A DNA stretch of 41,052 bases from a virus: the IMG/VR virus record IMGVR_UViG_3300027974_000062, positions 1 to 41,052 of that record; one strand, given 5' to 3'. The translations under genes were made by a program, and so were the position numbers. The notes below the pieces were generated by a model. That model was given only the letters and a program-made list of their open reading frames with translations, was not told the origin of the DNA and did not search any database. Of the stretch, positions 1 through 5,996 are shown piece by piece (positions within the stretch are counted from its first letter, which is position 1; the number at the start of each line of letters is the position of its first letter).

Positions 1-613
1 CTCGGCGGCACGACTCAACTGCGACAAAGCGATGACTGGCACGTTCAGCTCACGCGCCATTGCCTTTAGCCCACGGCTGATGTCAGAGGTCTCTACCACG
101 CGGTTGCCCTCCTTCGTCTGCTTGGTCGGCATCATCAGTTGCAGGTAGTCCACCACGATCAGGTCAAGTCCGCCGTCTGCCGCAAGCCGACGCGCCTTTG
201 AGCGCAGGTCTACGGGCGAGGCGACAGGGCTGTCGTCAATGAAGATCTCCGCCGTCTCTAGGTGGTACACCGCCGTGGCGATGCGAGCCAAGTCCATACC
301 CTCCACGTCGCCGCGTCGGATACGGAAGATGTCCACGCCAGACACGCCAGCCATGAGGCGGGTAGCCAACTGATCCTTGCTCATCTCCAACGAAAAGATC
401 GCCACCCGCTTGCCTTCCTTGATGGCTGCGTGCTGCGCGATGTTGAGTGCCATTGCCGTCTTGCCCACGCTAGGTCGAGCCGCCAAGATGGTGAGGTCGG
501 ACTGCTGCCAACCCCCCGTCATCTCGTCAAGGGCGGCAAGACCAGAGCCTACGCCCCTGCCGCTGCCCTTGTTGTGGCGAATCCAGTCCAGCTTAGAGAC
601 TGCATCTTGCACG
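1..613. repeat. Divergent terminal repeat, left copy
   Basis: Aligns without gaps to 40440-41052 (constant offset 40439). I count about 53 mismatches in 613 positions, mostly at synonymous sites of dnaB. Confidence 0.85.
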
Positions 614-1086
614 AGCGACGACATACCAGCGAAGTCGGACTTCTTGACAGAGCGAGCGACGGCATAAATCTCCGCCTCTGCCTTGTCGAGCGCCTCGTTC
701 GCATCGGCTGGGTCAGCGTAGGCAATCTCCGAGATGCGGCTCGCCGCAGCAAGGATACGCCGCAACGTCGCCTTTGTGCGAACGGAGTCGGCGTACTGGC
801 TGGCGTTGGCACTCGTCGGGGTCATCGCCATGAAGTCGGAGAGGCACGCATAACCGCCGACATCATCGAGATGTCCGCTTCGAGCCAACTCCTCACCAAC
901 CGACACCACGTCAAGCACGTCGCCACGCTGCTGTAAGGCAAGGATTGCCCTCCAGACATAGCCGTTGCTTGGCTTGGAGAAGTCCGATGGTGTGATGTCT
1001 GATGCTAACGACGCAGCGTCTCCGTCAATAAGGCACGACCCGATGAGTCCTACCTCAGCTTCTACGCTTCTTGGTGGTTGCCGCAT
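1..1086 (-). CDS. dnaB: Replicative DNA helicase, DnaB family (3' part beyond window edge)
   Basis: Ring helicase that unwinds the fork during phage DNA replication. I read the frame directly: ATG at 1084-1086, with GGGGGGA a few bases upstream, then 362 codons open to base 1. The N-terminal domain (about residues 8-120) shows the DnaB pattern EAEVGLIGSCLID, a YVWRAI segment and a GGYACL turn. The ATPase domain follows with Walker A RPSVGKT near residue 204 and a Walker B ending VVDYLQL near 317. The C-terminal 74 or so residues are missing here and appear in the homologous copy at the right end, giving a composite of about 436 residues, slightly short for DnaB. The start overlaps the upstream gene by 32 bases. 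Family assignment is secure; that both end copies are one gene is inference. Confidence 0.93.
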   Translation of the reverse strand, partial: MRQPPRSVEAEVGLIGSCLIDGDAASLASDITPSDFSKPSNGYVWRAILALQQRGDVLDVVSVGEELARSGHLDDVGGYACLSDFMAMTPTSANASQYADSVRTKATLRRILAAASRISEIAYADPADANEALDKAEAEIYAVARSVKKSDFAGMSSLVQDAVSKLDWIRHNKGSGRGVGSGLAALDEMTGGWQQSDLTILAARPSVGKTAMALNIAQHAAIKEGKRVAIFSLEMSKDQLATRLMAGVSGVDIFRIRRGDVEGMDLARIATAVYHLETAEIFIDDSPVASPVDLRSKARRLAADGGLDLIVVDYLQLMMPTKQTKEGNRVVETSDISRGLKAMARELNVPVIALSQLSRAAE

Positions 1087-1609
1087 TGCTTTCCCCCCTT
1101 CTTGCCTGCGATGAATCTTCACCATAATCAACGGCGTGCTCTCGGTCGAAGGCTGACTCAGGGTCAAACGATTTGCCAAAGAGATGATGCACCGCTTGTG
1201 GGTCGCACGACTTGGCAAGGATAAGCTCACCAGACTCGTACTCCGTAGAGAACTTATCCCGTGAGGATCGATGACCCACTGCCGACCAAAGTCCGCATCC
1301 ATCGCAGGCTAAGGCCATCTCATAGTGCAGGTCTACCACCGCACGGGCGCGGGCGTGTCCCTTCTGGACAAGTAAGTATACACGATCCTGCGCCTCCAAG
1401 ACGATATCCACCCACGGCTGGTAGGAATACGTATCCCTGCCAACCAGAACCGCGTGTGGTCGAGAGGCAATCCACACCACGCCTTCTGGCTCTTGATCTT
1501 CGGAATACCCATCACCCTCATGCGGGTGCAGGTCGCCGCCGTCGTTCACCTTTGTGTACGGCGAGTCGTGTGCCTCCATCACGAGACTGAGTGCCTCTTG
1601 TTCCGTCAT
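1055..1609 (-). CDS. Hypothetical protein, 184 aa, upstream of dnaB
   Basis: Not recognised. Acidic N-terminal half (several Asp/Glu/His in the first 40 residues), a hydrophobic beta-like stretch around VDIVLEAQDRVYLLVQ, one CDGC pair near residue 103, and a basic tail ending KKRRS. ATG at 1609 is preferred over the in-frame GTG at 1612, because the TGA of a 16-codon upstream peptide shares its A with this ATG (TGATG) and no good ribosome site stands directly ahead. That suggests translation by coupling. The 3' end overlaps the dnaB start by 32 bases, so it is in the same transcript. A role in replication is only suggested by position. Confidence 0.65.
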   Translation of the reverse strand: MTEQEALSLVMEAHDSPYTKVNDGGDLHPHEGDGYSEDQEPEGVVWIASRPHAVLVGRDTYSYQPWVDIVLEAQDRVYLLVQKGHARARAVVDLHYEMALACDGCGLWSAVGHRSSRDKFSTEYESGELILAKSCDPQAVHHLFGKSFDPESAFDREHAVDYGEDSSQARRGESNAATTKKRRS

Positions 1610-1659
1610 CACTTTGTCGCCAAGCCCATCGCCATGAGCAGGATCAAGAGCTTAGCCAT
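1609..1659 (-). CDS. Possible 16-aa hydrophobic leader peptide
   Basis: Reads MAKLLILLMAMGLATK and stops at the TGA that overlaps the ATG of the next gene. A GGGAGG lies 11-12 bases upstream, just after the stop of the preceding gene. It fills the only gap in this otherwise overlapping operon and would explain how the following gene, which lacks its own clear ribosome site, is translated. It could equally be chance; sixteen codons carry no statistical weight. Confidence 0.3.
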   Translation of the reverse strand: MAKLLILLMAMGLATK

Positions 1660-1676
1660 GAACCATAAGTCCTCCC

Positions 1677-1940
1677 TCATGAGTGTGTCTGCCCATCAAC
1701 GCCGCGATCAGCGGCGCACTTGACGCAGCACGCATACTTTACGTAATCACCCTGTGAATCCTCTTCCTCTTCCCAAATCGGGGTAGAAGCATCTCCATCT
1801 ACGCACCAAGCGCAATACCCTTCCTCCTTGCCCCATACTGGTTCTGGTGTGAGTTTATTTTTCAGCGCACCCCTGACTGCATCAACTGCCTTCTTATCTC
1901 CGCCGATAACTACAAAGAGATCATCAAAGTCGCTGCTCAC
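1677..1940 (-). CDS. Small acidic Cys-containing protein, 87 aa
   Basis: Not recognised. An N-terminal segment (MSSDFDDLFVVIGGDKKAV) is followed by CAWC near residue 43 and CCVKC near residue 72, with a run of acidic residues (EEEED) between. The paired cysteines suggest one bound zinc (zinc ribbon). The ATG overlaps the stop of the preceding gene by four bases (ATGA), so it is translated from the same leftward message as dnaB. Possibly a small regulator or host-takeover protein; no function can be assigned. Confidence 0.65.
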   Translation of the reverse strand: MSSDFDDLFVVIGGDKKAVDAVRGALKNKLTPEPVWGKEEGYCAWCVDGDASTPIWEEEEDSQGDYVKYACCVKCAADRGVDGQTHS

Positions 1941-2455
1941 TTGACCACCTGATAGACCTTTCCCGCGATCTTCGCTTCGACAATCGCGTCTGTTGGGATT
2001 GACTTATACATAGCCGAGCGTGGCTCCCAGACGATCATGAGGTTCATTGACTCAGGATCATACGCCCGTGCTCCACCCTTGAGGTGCTTCTTTACACCCA
2101 AGCGGCAGGTCATCGTGCGCTTCTCGCCCGTGCTGCGCTTGGTGAAAACGATGGTGAAGAATCTCCCCATCGACTTCTTGATCTTCTCAAGCAAGGCCTC
2201 GGTGCTGACGCGGTTGTCGTGCTGTTCCTCATCGGGGCAACGCGGCGTAGCGTCGGCTGGGTAATAGGCTGCTGCCTCAAACATCTTGCCGCAGTTGTGG
2301 CATCGGTACTCTGTTGTAAGCTTCATAGTTTCCTGATCCTCGCAATCATAAGATTCATACTCGCAGTTTCTGCATGAGGCAAAGAAACACCCTTCCTCAT
2401 GGCCTTTCTTGTCGCAATCTATCCAGTCAATCTTGTGCTCGCATACCTCGCTCAT
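1937..2455 (-). CDS. Zinc-ribbon protein with C-terminal SH3-like (WYL_2-type) domain, 172 aa
   Basis: Two parts. Residues 1-75 hold many Cys/His (CEHKIDWIDC, CRNCEY, CHNCGK, then a Cys in PRCPD), consistent with one or two zinc ribbons. Residues about 95-172 contain TMTCRLGVKKHLKGG followed by a beta-rich stretch ending IPTDAIVEAKIAGKVYQV. That pattern recurs in small phage proteins annotated as WYL_2 or SH3 beta-barrel fold proteins, probably nucleic-acid binding. The fusion of both could make a DNA- or RNA-binding regulator. It overlaps both neighbours by ATGA. The SH3-like match is recalled from family patterns, not searched. Confidence 0.7.
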   Translation of the reverse strand: MSEVCEHKIDWIDCDKKGHEEGCFFASCRNCEYESYDCEDQETMKLTTEYRCHNCGKMFEAAAYYPADATPRCPDEEQHDNRVSTEALLEKIKKSMGRFFTIVFTKRSTGEKRTMTCRLGVKKHLKGGARAYDPESMNLMIVWEPRSAMYKSIPTDAIVEAKIAGKVYQVVK

Positions 2456-2640
2456 AGTTTCCCTTCCTCTCGTGCGGCCTCAACACCGATCTCCTCGTGT
2501 GTCGAGATAGCCGCATCTGCTGCTGCTTGTTTCACGCACTTACCGACGTGGAAGTTTCCCCAATCTAGCGGTGAGTACGGCTCTCGAATCTCAATCGGAG
2601 CACCGCACCAATCGCAGGTAAGCTGGTCAGTGGCGCTCAT
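2452..2640 (-). CDS. Small zinc-finger-like protein, 62 aa
   Basis: Begins MSATDQLTCDWCGAPIEIRE, with a CDWC pair at residues 9-12 and a lone Cys near 35 (HVGKC) that could complete a CCHC zinc site (GNFHVGKC). The C-terminal part is a charged helix. ATGA overlap with the upstream gene and ATGA overlap with the downstream gene. No family recognised. Several proteins in this operon share the small, Cys-pair architecture, as is usual for early phage proteins. Confidence 0.65.
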   Translation of the reverse strand: MSATDQLTCDWCGAPIEIREPYSPLDWGNFHVGKCVKQAAADAAISTHEEIGVEAAREEGKL

Positions 2641-2990
2641 GCGTGCGCCTTCTCTTTGTGGTTCTCGCTAAATAGATCCCGCGTGCATACCTGCACGTCA
2701 GCCTCTCGCTCAAGGTTGTAGACATACAGCTCCACGTCGGAAGTTTCATCAAGCACGGCGATATCCCGTACCAACTTCTCCGCCCAATCCTTCTCGAAAA
2801 TCTTCCAAGCAACGCTATGGCCCCGAGCCTCAACGATGATCCCAGAACCGAAGCGGCCTACCTGATACCGCTCCTTGTTGGCGGGATCATAGCCAAGATC
2901 ACGAAGCACCGCCGCAATGCTTGTTTCGACGCTACCGCGTGCGCCATAGCCCATGTCTACGCTGATGTATACCTCTGCCGATGCGCTCAT
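2637..2990 (-). CDS. Hypothetical early protein, 117 aa
   Basis: Not recognised. ATG at 2990 is chosen over an upstream in-frame start at 3086, because it overlaps the TGA of the short membrane protein before it (ATGA) and the upstream extension would overlap that gene entirely. The predicted protein is a mixed alpha/beta chain with alternating hydrophobic strands (AEVYISVDMGYG; SGIIVEARGHSVAWKIF; DVELYVYNL) and no cysteine cluster or membrane segment. A compact cytoplasmic protein is likely. Confidence 0.65.
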   Translation of the reverse strand: MSASAEVYISVDMGYGARGSVETSIAAVLRDLGYDPANKERYQVGRFGSGIIVEARGHSVAWKIFEKDWAEKLVRDIAVLDETSDVELYVYNLEREADVQVCTRDLFSENHKEKAHA

Positions 2991-3151
2991 GAGATTGCAC
3001 CCCCTACTGCTACGCCCGCGAAGAACACGGCCAGCGCCGCGCAGATGATTGACACCCGCTGCCATAATCGCCGTCGATCCTGCCATGCTTGATAGTCCTG
3101 AGCTGCAACGTAGATCATCTGCCTACGAAGCTCCTTACCTGTCTGTGCCAT
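2987..3151 (-). CDS. Small single-pass membrane protein, 54 aa
   Basis: Read directly from the minus strand: MAQTGKELRRQMIYVAA, a basic segment (DRRRLWQR), then a hydrophobic helix VSIICAALAVFFAGVAVGGA at the C-terminus. GAAGGGGGAA stands six bases upstream of the ATG. Its TGA overlaps the ATG of the next gene. The N-in, C-terminal anchor layout fits a small inner-membrane effector or an antiholin-like protein, but nothing more can be said. It follows a second small membrane protein after one base. Confidence 0.65.
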   Translation of the reverse strand: MAQTGKELRRQMIYVAAQDYQAWQDRRRLWQRVSIICAALAVFFAGVAVGGAIS

Positions 3152-3152
3152 G

Positions 3153-3350
3153 TTATTCCCCCTTCTTCTTTGGCGCGTAATGATTACGAGCTATGCCGTC
3201 AATCGTGTCAATGGCGTGCCAGACAACAACCACCAAGCCAATCGTGGCAAAGAGCGCAACGACAGCCTCTTGTAGGCTGCTGCTAAACCAGAGCCACGCC
3301 AGACCCCCTGCTACGGCGATCCCGTAGGCGATAATAGATTCCTTGTTCAT
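3153..3350 (-). CDS. Small membrane protein with two hydrophobic helices, 65 aa
   Basis: Starts MNKESIIAYGIAVAGG at ATG 3348-3350, which has GAGAGGGGAA at ideal spacing. An in-frame start 14 codons earlier lacks this and would run into the operator. Two hydrophobic stretches (about residues 6-20 and 27-47) and a basic tail (HYAPKKKGE) predict a hairpin in the inner membrane with both ends inside. First gene after the promoter and palindrome at 3372-3423, so probably expressed early and strongly. Possible roles include superinfection exclusion or membrane remodelling; this is inference. Confidence 0.7.
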   Translation of the reverse strand: MNKESIIAYGIAVAGGLAWLWFSSSLQEAVVALFATIGLVVVVWHAIDTIDGIARNHYAPKKKGE

Positions 3351-3371
3351 GTTATTCCCCTCTCTTACTAT

Positions 3372-3387
3372 GTTGGCAAGTGCCAAC
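3372..3387. promoter_or_regulatory. Palindromic operator, downstream of promoter
   Basis: Perfect inverted repeat GTTGGCA-AG-TGCCAAC (7-base arms, 2-base centre). On the minus strand it lies 9 bases after the -10 box at 3396-3401, covering the expected transcription start and the first transcribed bases, where a dimeric repressor would block initiation. No repressor gene is recognised in the window. Confidence 0.6.
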
Positions 3388-3395
3388 TTCACTAC

Positions 3396-3423
3396 CTTAG
3401 AATACCCCCCATAGATTTGTCAA
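3396..3423 (-). promoter_or_regulatory. Sigma-70-type early promoter for the small-protein/dnaB/dcm operon
   Basis: On the minus strand TTGACA (3423-3418) is followed after 16 bases by TCTAAG (3401-3396). The -35 is a perfect consensus and the -10 matches four of six positions. The -35 box overlaps the stop codon of the RlpA-like gene, so this promoter restarts transcription at the border between the G+C-rich block and the replication operon. The palindrome just downstream supports regulation. Confidence 0.6.
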
Positions 3424-3932
3424 TACCCCCTGCGTACACCTCCTAACTCTGTGATCTCGACATACATGATGCCACGCGAGAGCGGAACCCCAAGGGCGAC
3501 CCAGAGATGCGGACTCAAATCTATGACGCGGCTCGCGCTATTCCACGGCTTCCGTAAGGCCTTCCATGCGCCGTGGCAATAATCGCGCACGACGGCGATG
3601 ACACAAGTTGTGCCACCCCGTACACACACCCGCACGCGGTACGGCTTGGCGTAGTAGGTAAAGGTACCTACGGCGGCGTAGAGCACAAGCTCCCCGCCAC
3701 GCCCGCCCCGCTCGACGCTCTTGTAGGGCGTGCAGGTATCGGTACGCCCATACACCGACACCCCTCGCGGGCATCGTGCGCCGTACCACGTAGCAACGCC
3801 AGACATAGGTACGCCGTGCGGGGTACGGGGCGGCTCCTCGGTTGCCCGCACGCCCTCGACATAGCTCAGCATGATGCACGCGACGATGAGGGCGGCTAGG
3901 CCATACGCCGCCCATATAGCCCTGCTATGCAT
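3420..3932 (-). CDS. RlpA-like secreted or anchored double-psi beta-barrel protein, 170 aa
   Basis: N-terminal signal or anchor helix (about residues 8-23, AAYGLAALIVACIMLSY), then a domain with the RlpA/DPBB pattern: SGVATWYG near residue 45, paired Cys residues, VRDYCHG, and the hallmark VIDLSPHLWVALG with a downstream GIMYVEI strand. RlpA proteins bind or cleave denuded peptidoglycan glycans; DPBB folds also occur in expansins. The ATG at 3932 is chosen because GAGG precedes it at good spacing; a TTG five codons earlier is the alternative. An early-region cell-wall protein could remodel the wall after infection. The catalytic Asp of lytic RlpA enzymes cannot be placed with confidence, so activity is uncertain. 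Confidence 0.75.
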   Translation of the reverse strand: MHSRAIWAAYGLAALIVACIMLSYVEGVRATEEPPRTPHGVPMSGVATWYGARCPRGVSVYGRTDTCTPYKSVERGGRGGELVLYAAVGTFTYYAKPYRVRVCVRGGTTCVIAVVRDYCHGAWKALRKPWNSASRVIDLSPHLWVALGVPLSRGIMYVEITELGGVRRGY

Positions 3933-4104
3933 AGATAGCCTCGTCAATCTCCTTCACAATCGCATCGCGCTCGTACCATAGCCCTACGATCACGAGCTCA
4001 ATGAGCGCCGCCCGTTGCGGGGTGGCCTCAATAAGCTCGCCAGATAGGTCAGACATGGCGCGGGTAATGCCGTCAATCTTCTTGCACTTATCTTTAAGCG
4101 TCAT
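3925..4104 (-). CDS. Small helical protein, 59 aa
   Basis: Starts MTLKDKCKKIDGITRAM at an ATG overlapping the previous stop (ATGA) and ends eight bases inside the RlpA-like gene. The chain is almost entirely amphipathic helix (LSGELIEATPQRAALIELVIVGLWYERD split by one Pro) and resembles a small coiled-coil protein. No family is recognised. Codon use is less G+C-rich than that of the genes upstream of it. Confidence 0.6.
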   Translation of the reverse strand: MTLKDKCKKIDGITRAMSDLSGELIEATPQRAALIELVIVGLWYERDAIVKEIDEAIYA

Positions 4105-4361
4105 GATCGTGCCGCCTCAATCCCCTCGCGGTAGGCCGCGATCATCATGCACGCCTCGCGTTTAGTCTTCGCGGTATAGCCCGCCGCTAAGCGACGTAGC
4201 CCGCCGCCGTCGTTGATCTGCTCAAATAGCGCGAGCGCCCCCGTAGAATCTACCGCCCGCAACTGGTACGATCCTACGCCGCCCGCGACGGGTACGCCCG
4301 CTGCTACGCATAGCCCTATGAGGGCGCGCTGCACGTCGAGCTTAGTGTATCGGTACGCCAT
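4101..4361 (-). CDS. Hypothetical protein, 86 aa, G+C-rich block
   Basis: Not recognised. ATG 4361 has TGAGGGGGT upstream. Sequence features: a basic N-terminus (MAYRYTKLDVQRALIG), a strand-turn-strand region (GGVGSYQLRAVDSTGALALF) and a C-terminal segment GYTAKTKREACMMIAAYREG. The motif GYT..KREA followed by a helix also occurs in the 56-aa protein at 4858-5028 (GYTRREAVRLFRAA), so the two may share a small alpha/beta fold and derive from one ancestor. Three bases separate it from the gene upstream. Confidence 0.6.
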   Translation of the reverse strand: MAYRYTKLDVQRALIGLCVAAGVPVAGGVGSYQLRAVDSTGALALFEQINDGGGLRRLAAGYTAKTKREACMMIAAYREGIEAARS

Positions 4362-4364
4362 GAT

Positions 4365-4685
4365 CTACACCCCCTCAATACTAGCGCGGCATGGATCGCA
4401 CGCCGCCACGATTATACCGCCGCATGTGTCGCACGATAGGCCACACCCGCCGCGATGATCCCCGCCCTCGCGGTATTCTGCCGCGTCGCCCTCGAAAATC
4501 GGCGCGGGGCTATCCGTGCAAGCGCACGAGAATCTAGGATTAAAACAGTGTGCGCAAGCTTCCGCATCGTATCGGTTATCCGCGCACGCCGTGCATAGCC
4601 CGCCGCCGTCGAGCGTATAGCCCGCGATAGCCCAAGCTTTGCCCGTATGGGCGCGGTTATAGGCCGCCGTATAGCCCGCGCTCAT
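4365..4685 (-). CDS. Cysteine-rich zinc-binding protein, 106 aa
   Basis: Eleven cysteines arranged as repeated pairs: CTACADN, CAHCF, CACTD, CGLSCDTCG and CDPC. Two to three zinc sites are likely, in a treble-clef or ribbon arrangement. ATG 4685 follows GGGAGGGG. The N-terminus (MSAGYTAAYNRAHTGKAWA) lacks a signal. The stop of the preceding gene overlaps its start (ATGA). It may be a nucleic-acid or protein-binding adaptor; no specific family is recognised. Confidence 0.65.
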   Translation of the reverse strand: MSAGYTAAYNRAHTGKAWAIAGYTLDGGGLCTACADNRYDAEACAHCFNPRFSCACTDSPAPIFEGDAAEYREGGDHRGGCGLSCDTCGGIIVAACDPCRASIEGV

Positions 4686-4861
4686 GCTACACCCCTCCCA
4701 TACGATGCCCGAAATAGCGTAATGCGATAGGCTAGCCCGTAATAGGTACGCGCCGCCGTAATCGCCTCGCGCTCAACGCGGCGAGCTTCGGCATAGGTTG
4801 CGTGTAGCGTGTCGATATCGCCGCCCGCAATGTGGCGGCGTACAATCCATCCGCCCCTCAT
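4682..4861 (-). CDS. Hypothetical basic protein, 59 aa
   Basis: Read directly: MRGGWIVRRHIAGGDIDTL, then a long Arg/Ala-rich helix (ATYAEARRVEREAITAAR) and a basic end (ITLFRASYGRGVA). The end GRGVA/AGGVA is shared with the protein at 4858-5028 because both stop codons sit in the same ribosome-site context, GGGGTGTAGCATGA. No family recognised. Both ends overlap neighbours by ATGA, which is the main argument that it is a real gene. Confidence 0.55.
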   Translation of the reverse strand: MRGGWIVRRHIAGGDIDTLHATYAEARRVEREAITAARTYYGLAYRITLFRASYGRGVA

Positions 4862-5028
4862 GCTACACCCCCCGCCCGTACCGCCGCCCTAAATAGGCGC
4901 ACGGCCTCGCGCCGCGTATAGCCTAAGAATAGGCGCGATACGTACGCGCCGCCTACCATCGCGGCGATCCGATAGCCGCCGCCGTTCACTCCCGCCGTGC
5001 GGGTGATGGTGAGCTCGATCCTGCTCAT
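4858..5028 (-). CDS. Hypothetical protein, 56 aa, starts MSRIEL
   Basis: MSRIELTITRTAGVNGGGYR is followed by VGGAYVSRLFLGYTRREAV and a helical tail. Beta-beta-beta-alpha is plausible. A strong ribosome site (GAAGGGGGTAATC) precedes the ATG and a perfect stem-loop (5048-5064) precedes that site. Two further proteins of the block begin MSRI or MSRG with a following GG-Y-strand pattern, suggesting duplication within the block. It is the first gene after a terminator-like hairpin at 5105-5130, so it may begin a new transcript. Confidence 0.6.
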   Translation of the reverse strand: MSRIELTITRTAGVNGGGYRIAAMVGGAYVSRLFLGYTRREAVRLFRAAVRAGGVA

Positions 5029-5047
5029 GATTACCCCCTTCGATTCT

Positions 5048-5064
5048 GGCGGGATTCTCCCGCC
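5048..5064 (-). promoter_or_regulatory. Stem-loop upstream of the 56-aa gene
   Basis: Perfect 7-base arms GGCGGGA / TCCCGCC around TTC, ending 20 bases before the ATG at 5028 and just before its ribosome site. It belongs to a set of three similar stem-loops placed the same way (others at 5800-5820 and 6259-6277). It could be an RNA stabiliser, an operator or a translation-control element. Confidence 0.55.
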
Positions 5065-5104
5065 CTACGCCGTACCCTACGCCTAGCGGCGCGGGGTGTC
5101 AATA

Positions 5105-5130
5105 GGGGGGCGAGCTCATGCCCGCCCCCC
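5105..5130 (-). terminator. Terminator-like hairpin after the 110-aa gene
   Basis: Arms GGGGGGCG (5105-5112) and CGCCCCCC (5123-5130) are perfectly complementary around a 10-base loop. It lies 17 bases past the stop of the gene at 5147-5479 in the direction of transcription. There is no U-tract, so termination would be inefficient or factor-dependent. Confidence 0.4.
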
Positions 5131-5146
5131 GTAGCCGTGCCGCCCC

Positions 5147-5479
5147 CTAATAGGCGGGCGGGGTGTCGATTGTGAACGCGTACCCCCCTTCGATAGCGCC
5201 CGCCGATACCAGCACGGGCGCGTAGGCGTCGCCCTCGCGCCGCATGCTATCGAGGAGCGCGAGTGCCGCCGCCGTATGACGGCCTAGCTCGTCGAGTTCA
5301 TACGGGTAGCCGATCGATATGCGGGGGCGCTTCGCCGCCCCCGCTAGGCGTGCGACAATCCGCGCCCCGCGCGTATTTGTCGCGCCGTAGTAGCGCGTAA
5401 TAATCGCGCAATGCGTGCCGCCTAGCCGTGCAGCTTCGGCGGCTACCCTTGCCGCGTCGATTGTATAGCCCCTGCTCAT
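5147..5479 (-). CDS. Hypothetical protein, 110 aa, starts MSRGYT
   Basis: Not recognised. An Ala/Arg-rich helix (IDAARVAAEAARLGG) is followed by a strand (HCAIITRYYGATNTRG), then a middle helix region ending LLDSMRREGD, and a C-terminal strand pair (YAPVLVSAGAIEGGYAFTI). Alpha/beta fold, cytoplasmic. The ATG at 5479 overlaps the stop of the preceding gene and has a G-rich ribosome site. Codons are strongly GCG/GCC/CGC-biased compared with the late genes, which prefer GCA/GCT and CGA. Confidence 0.6.
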   Translation of the reverse strand: MSRGYTIDAARVAAEAARLGGTHCAIITRYYGATNTRGARIVARLAGAAKRPRISIGYPYELDELGRHTAAALALLDSMRREGDAYAPVLVSAGAIEGGYAFTIDTPPAY

Positions 5480-5778
5480 GATCGCGCCCCCCCTCCTACT
5501 ACTAGCGCGGGGGGATTCTTTGCCCCCGTAGGGGTATATCTCCCCGCCGCTACCCTATCGGCTACCCGCTCGATCGCGGCGGCATCGTCGAGCGCCGTGA
5601 ATACGTGCTCCCCTACCAGCTTGCCGCTCGCGTATTCTTCGACGTGATAGTGCGGAAGCGCCCCGCCGTATACGTCGCCGCCGTGCGGGGCGTACCCCTC
5701 GACGGCCTCGCTATCGCATACGAGCTCGACGCTATACGCGCCGCCCTTCGTTGCCCATTGCGCTAGAATCCTGCTCAT
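5476..5778 (-). CDS. Hypothetical protein, 100 aa, starts MSRILA
   Basis: ATG 5778, preceded by TAGGGGGTGTAATC and, before that, a 9-base-arm stem-loop, is preferred to an upstream extension to 6027 that would cover the next gene. The N-terminal half is beta-rich (KGGAYSVELVCDSEA) with HYHVEEY near residue 62. The C-terminal half has a helix (LDDAAAIERVADRVAAG) and a flexible tail. No family recognised. Its N-terminus resembles the 56-aa MSRIEL protein in layout. Confidence 0.6.
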   Translation of the reverse strand: MSRILAQWATKGGAYSVELVCDSEAVEGYAPHGGDVYGGALPHYHVEEYASGKLVGEHVFTALDDAAAIERVADRVAAGRYTPTGAKNPPALVVGGGARS

Positions 5779-5799
5779 GATTACACCCCCTAAGCTATC

Positions 5800-5820
5800 G
5801 GGGCGGGATTCTCCCGCCCC
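5800..5820 (-). promoter_or_regulatory. Stem-loop upstream of the 100-aa gene
   Basis: Nine-base complementary arms, GGGGCGGGA (5800-5808) and TCCCGCCCC (5812-5820), with a TTC loop. It sits between the stop of the 53-aa gene and the ribosome site of the 100-aa gene. The core is identical to that of the stem-loop at 5048-5064. Confidence 0.55.
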
Positions 5821-5834
5821 CTTCGATTGTACGC

Positions 5835-5996
5835 CTAGCACGCCCAACCCGCAAGGGGCGGGCACGGGATCGACAACACCGCGAGCGCCCCGCCGATAAT
5901 CGCCGCCCATGCGAGGCGGCGGATCATACGGGCGCGGCGCTCCCGCGCTCGATGATCCGCCAGCGTGCGGAGTGAGGCGACGCGGTACCCCCTCAT
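5835..5996 (-). CDS. Small single-pass membrane protein, 53 aa
   Basis: Read directly: a basic N-terminus (MRGYRVASLRTLADHRARER, then more Arg) followed by a hydrophobic helix LAWAAIIGGALAVLSI and a short outside tail with two Cys (CPPLAGWAC). The Arg-rich side would stay in the cytoplasm. Its ATG overlaps the stop of the preceding gene. No family is recognised; with the anchored RlpA-like protein it makes two envelope proteins in this block. Confidence 0.6.
   Translation of the reverse strand: MRGYRVASLRTLADHRARERRARMIRRLAWAAIIGGALAVLSIPCPPLAGWAC

Noticed and set aside
262-936. Open frame on the plus strand, 224 codons
   Set aside because: It lies antisense to the dnaB frame, which has full family motifs; the match of codons to dnaB third positions explains it.
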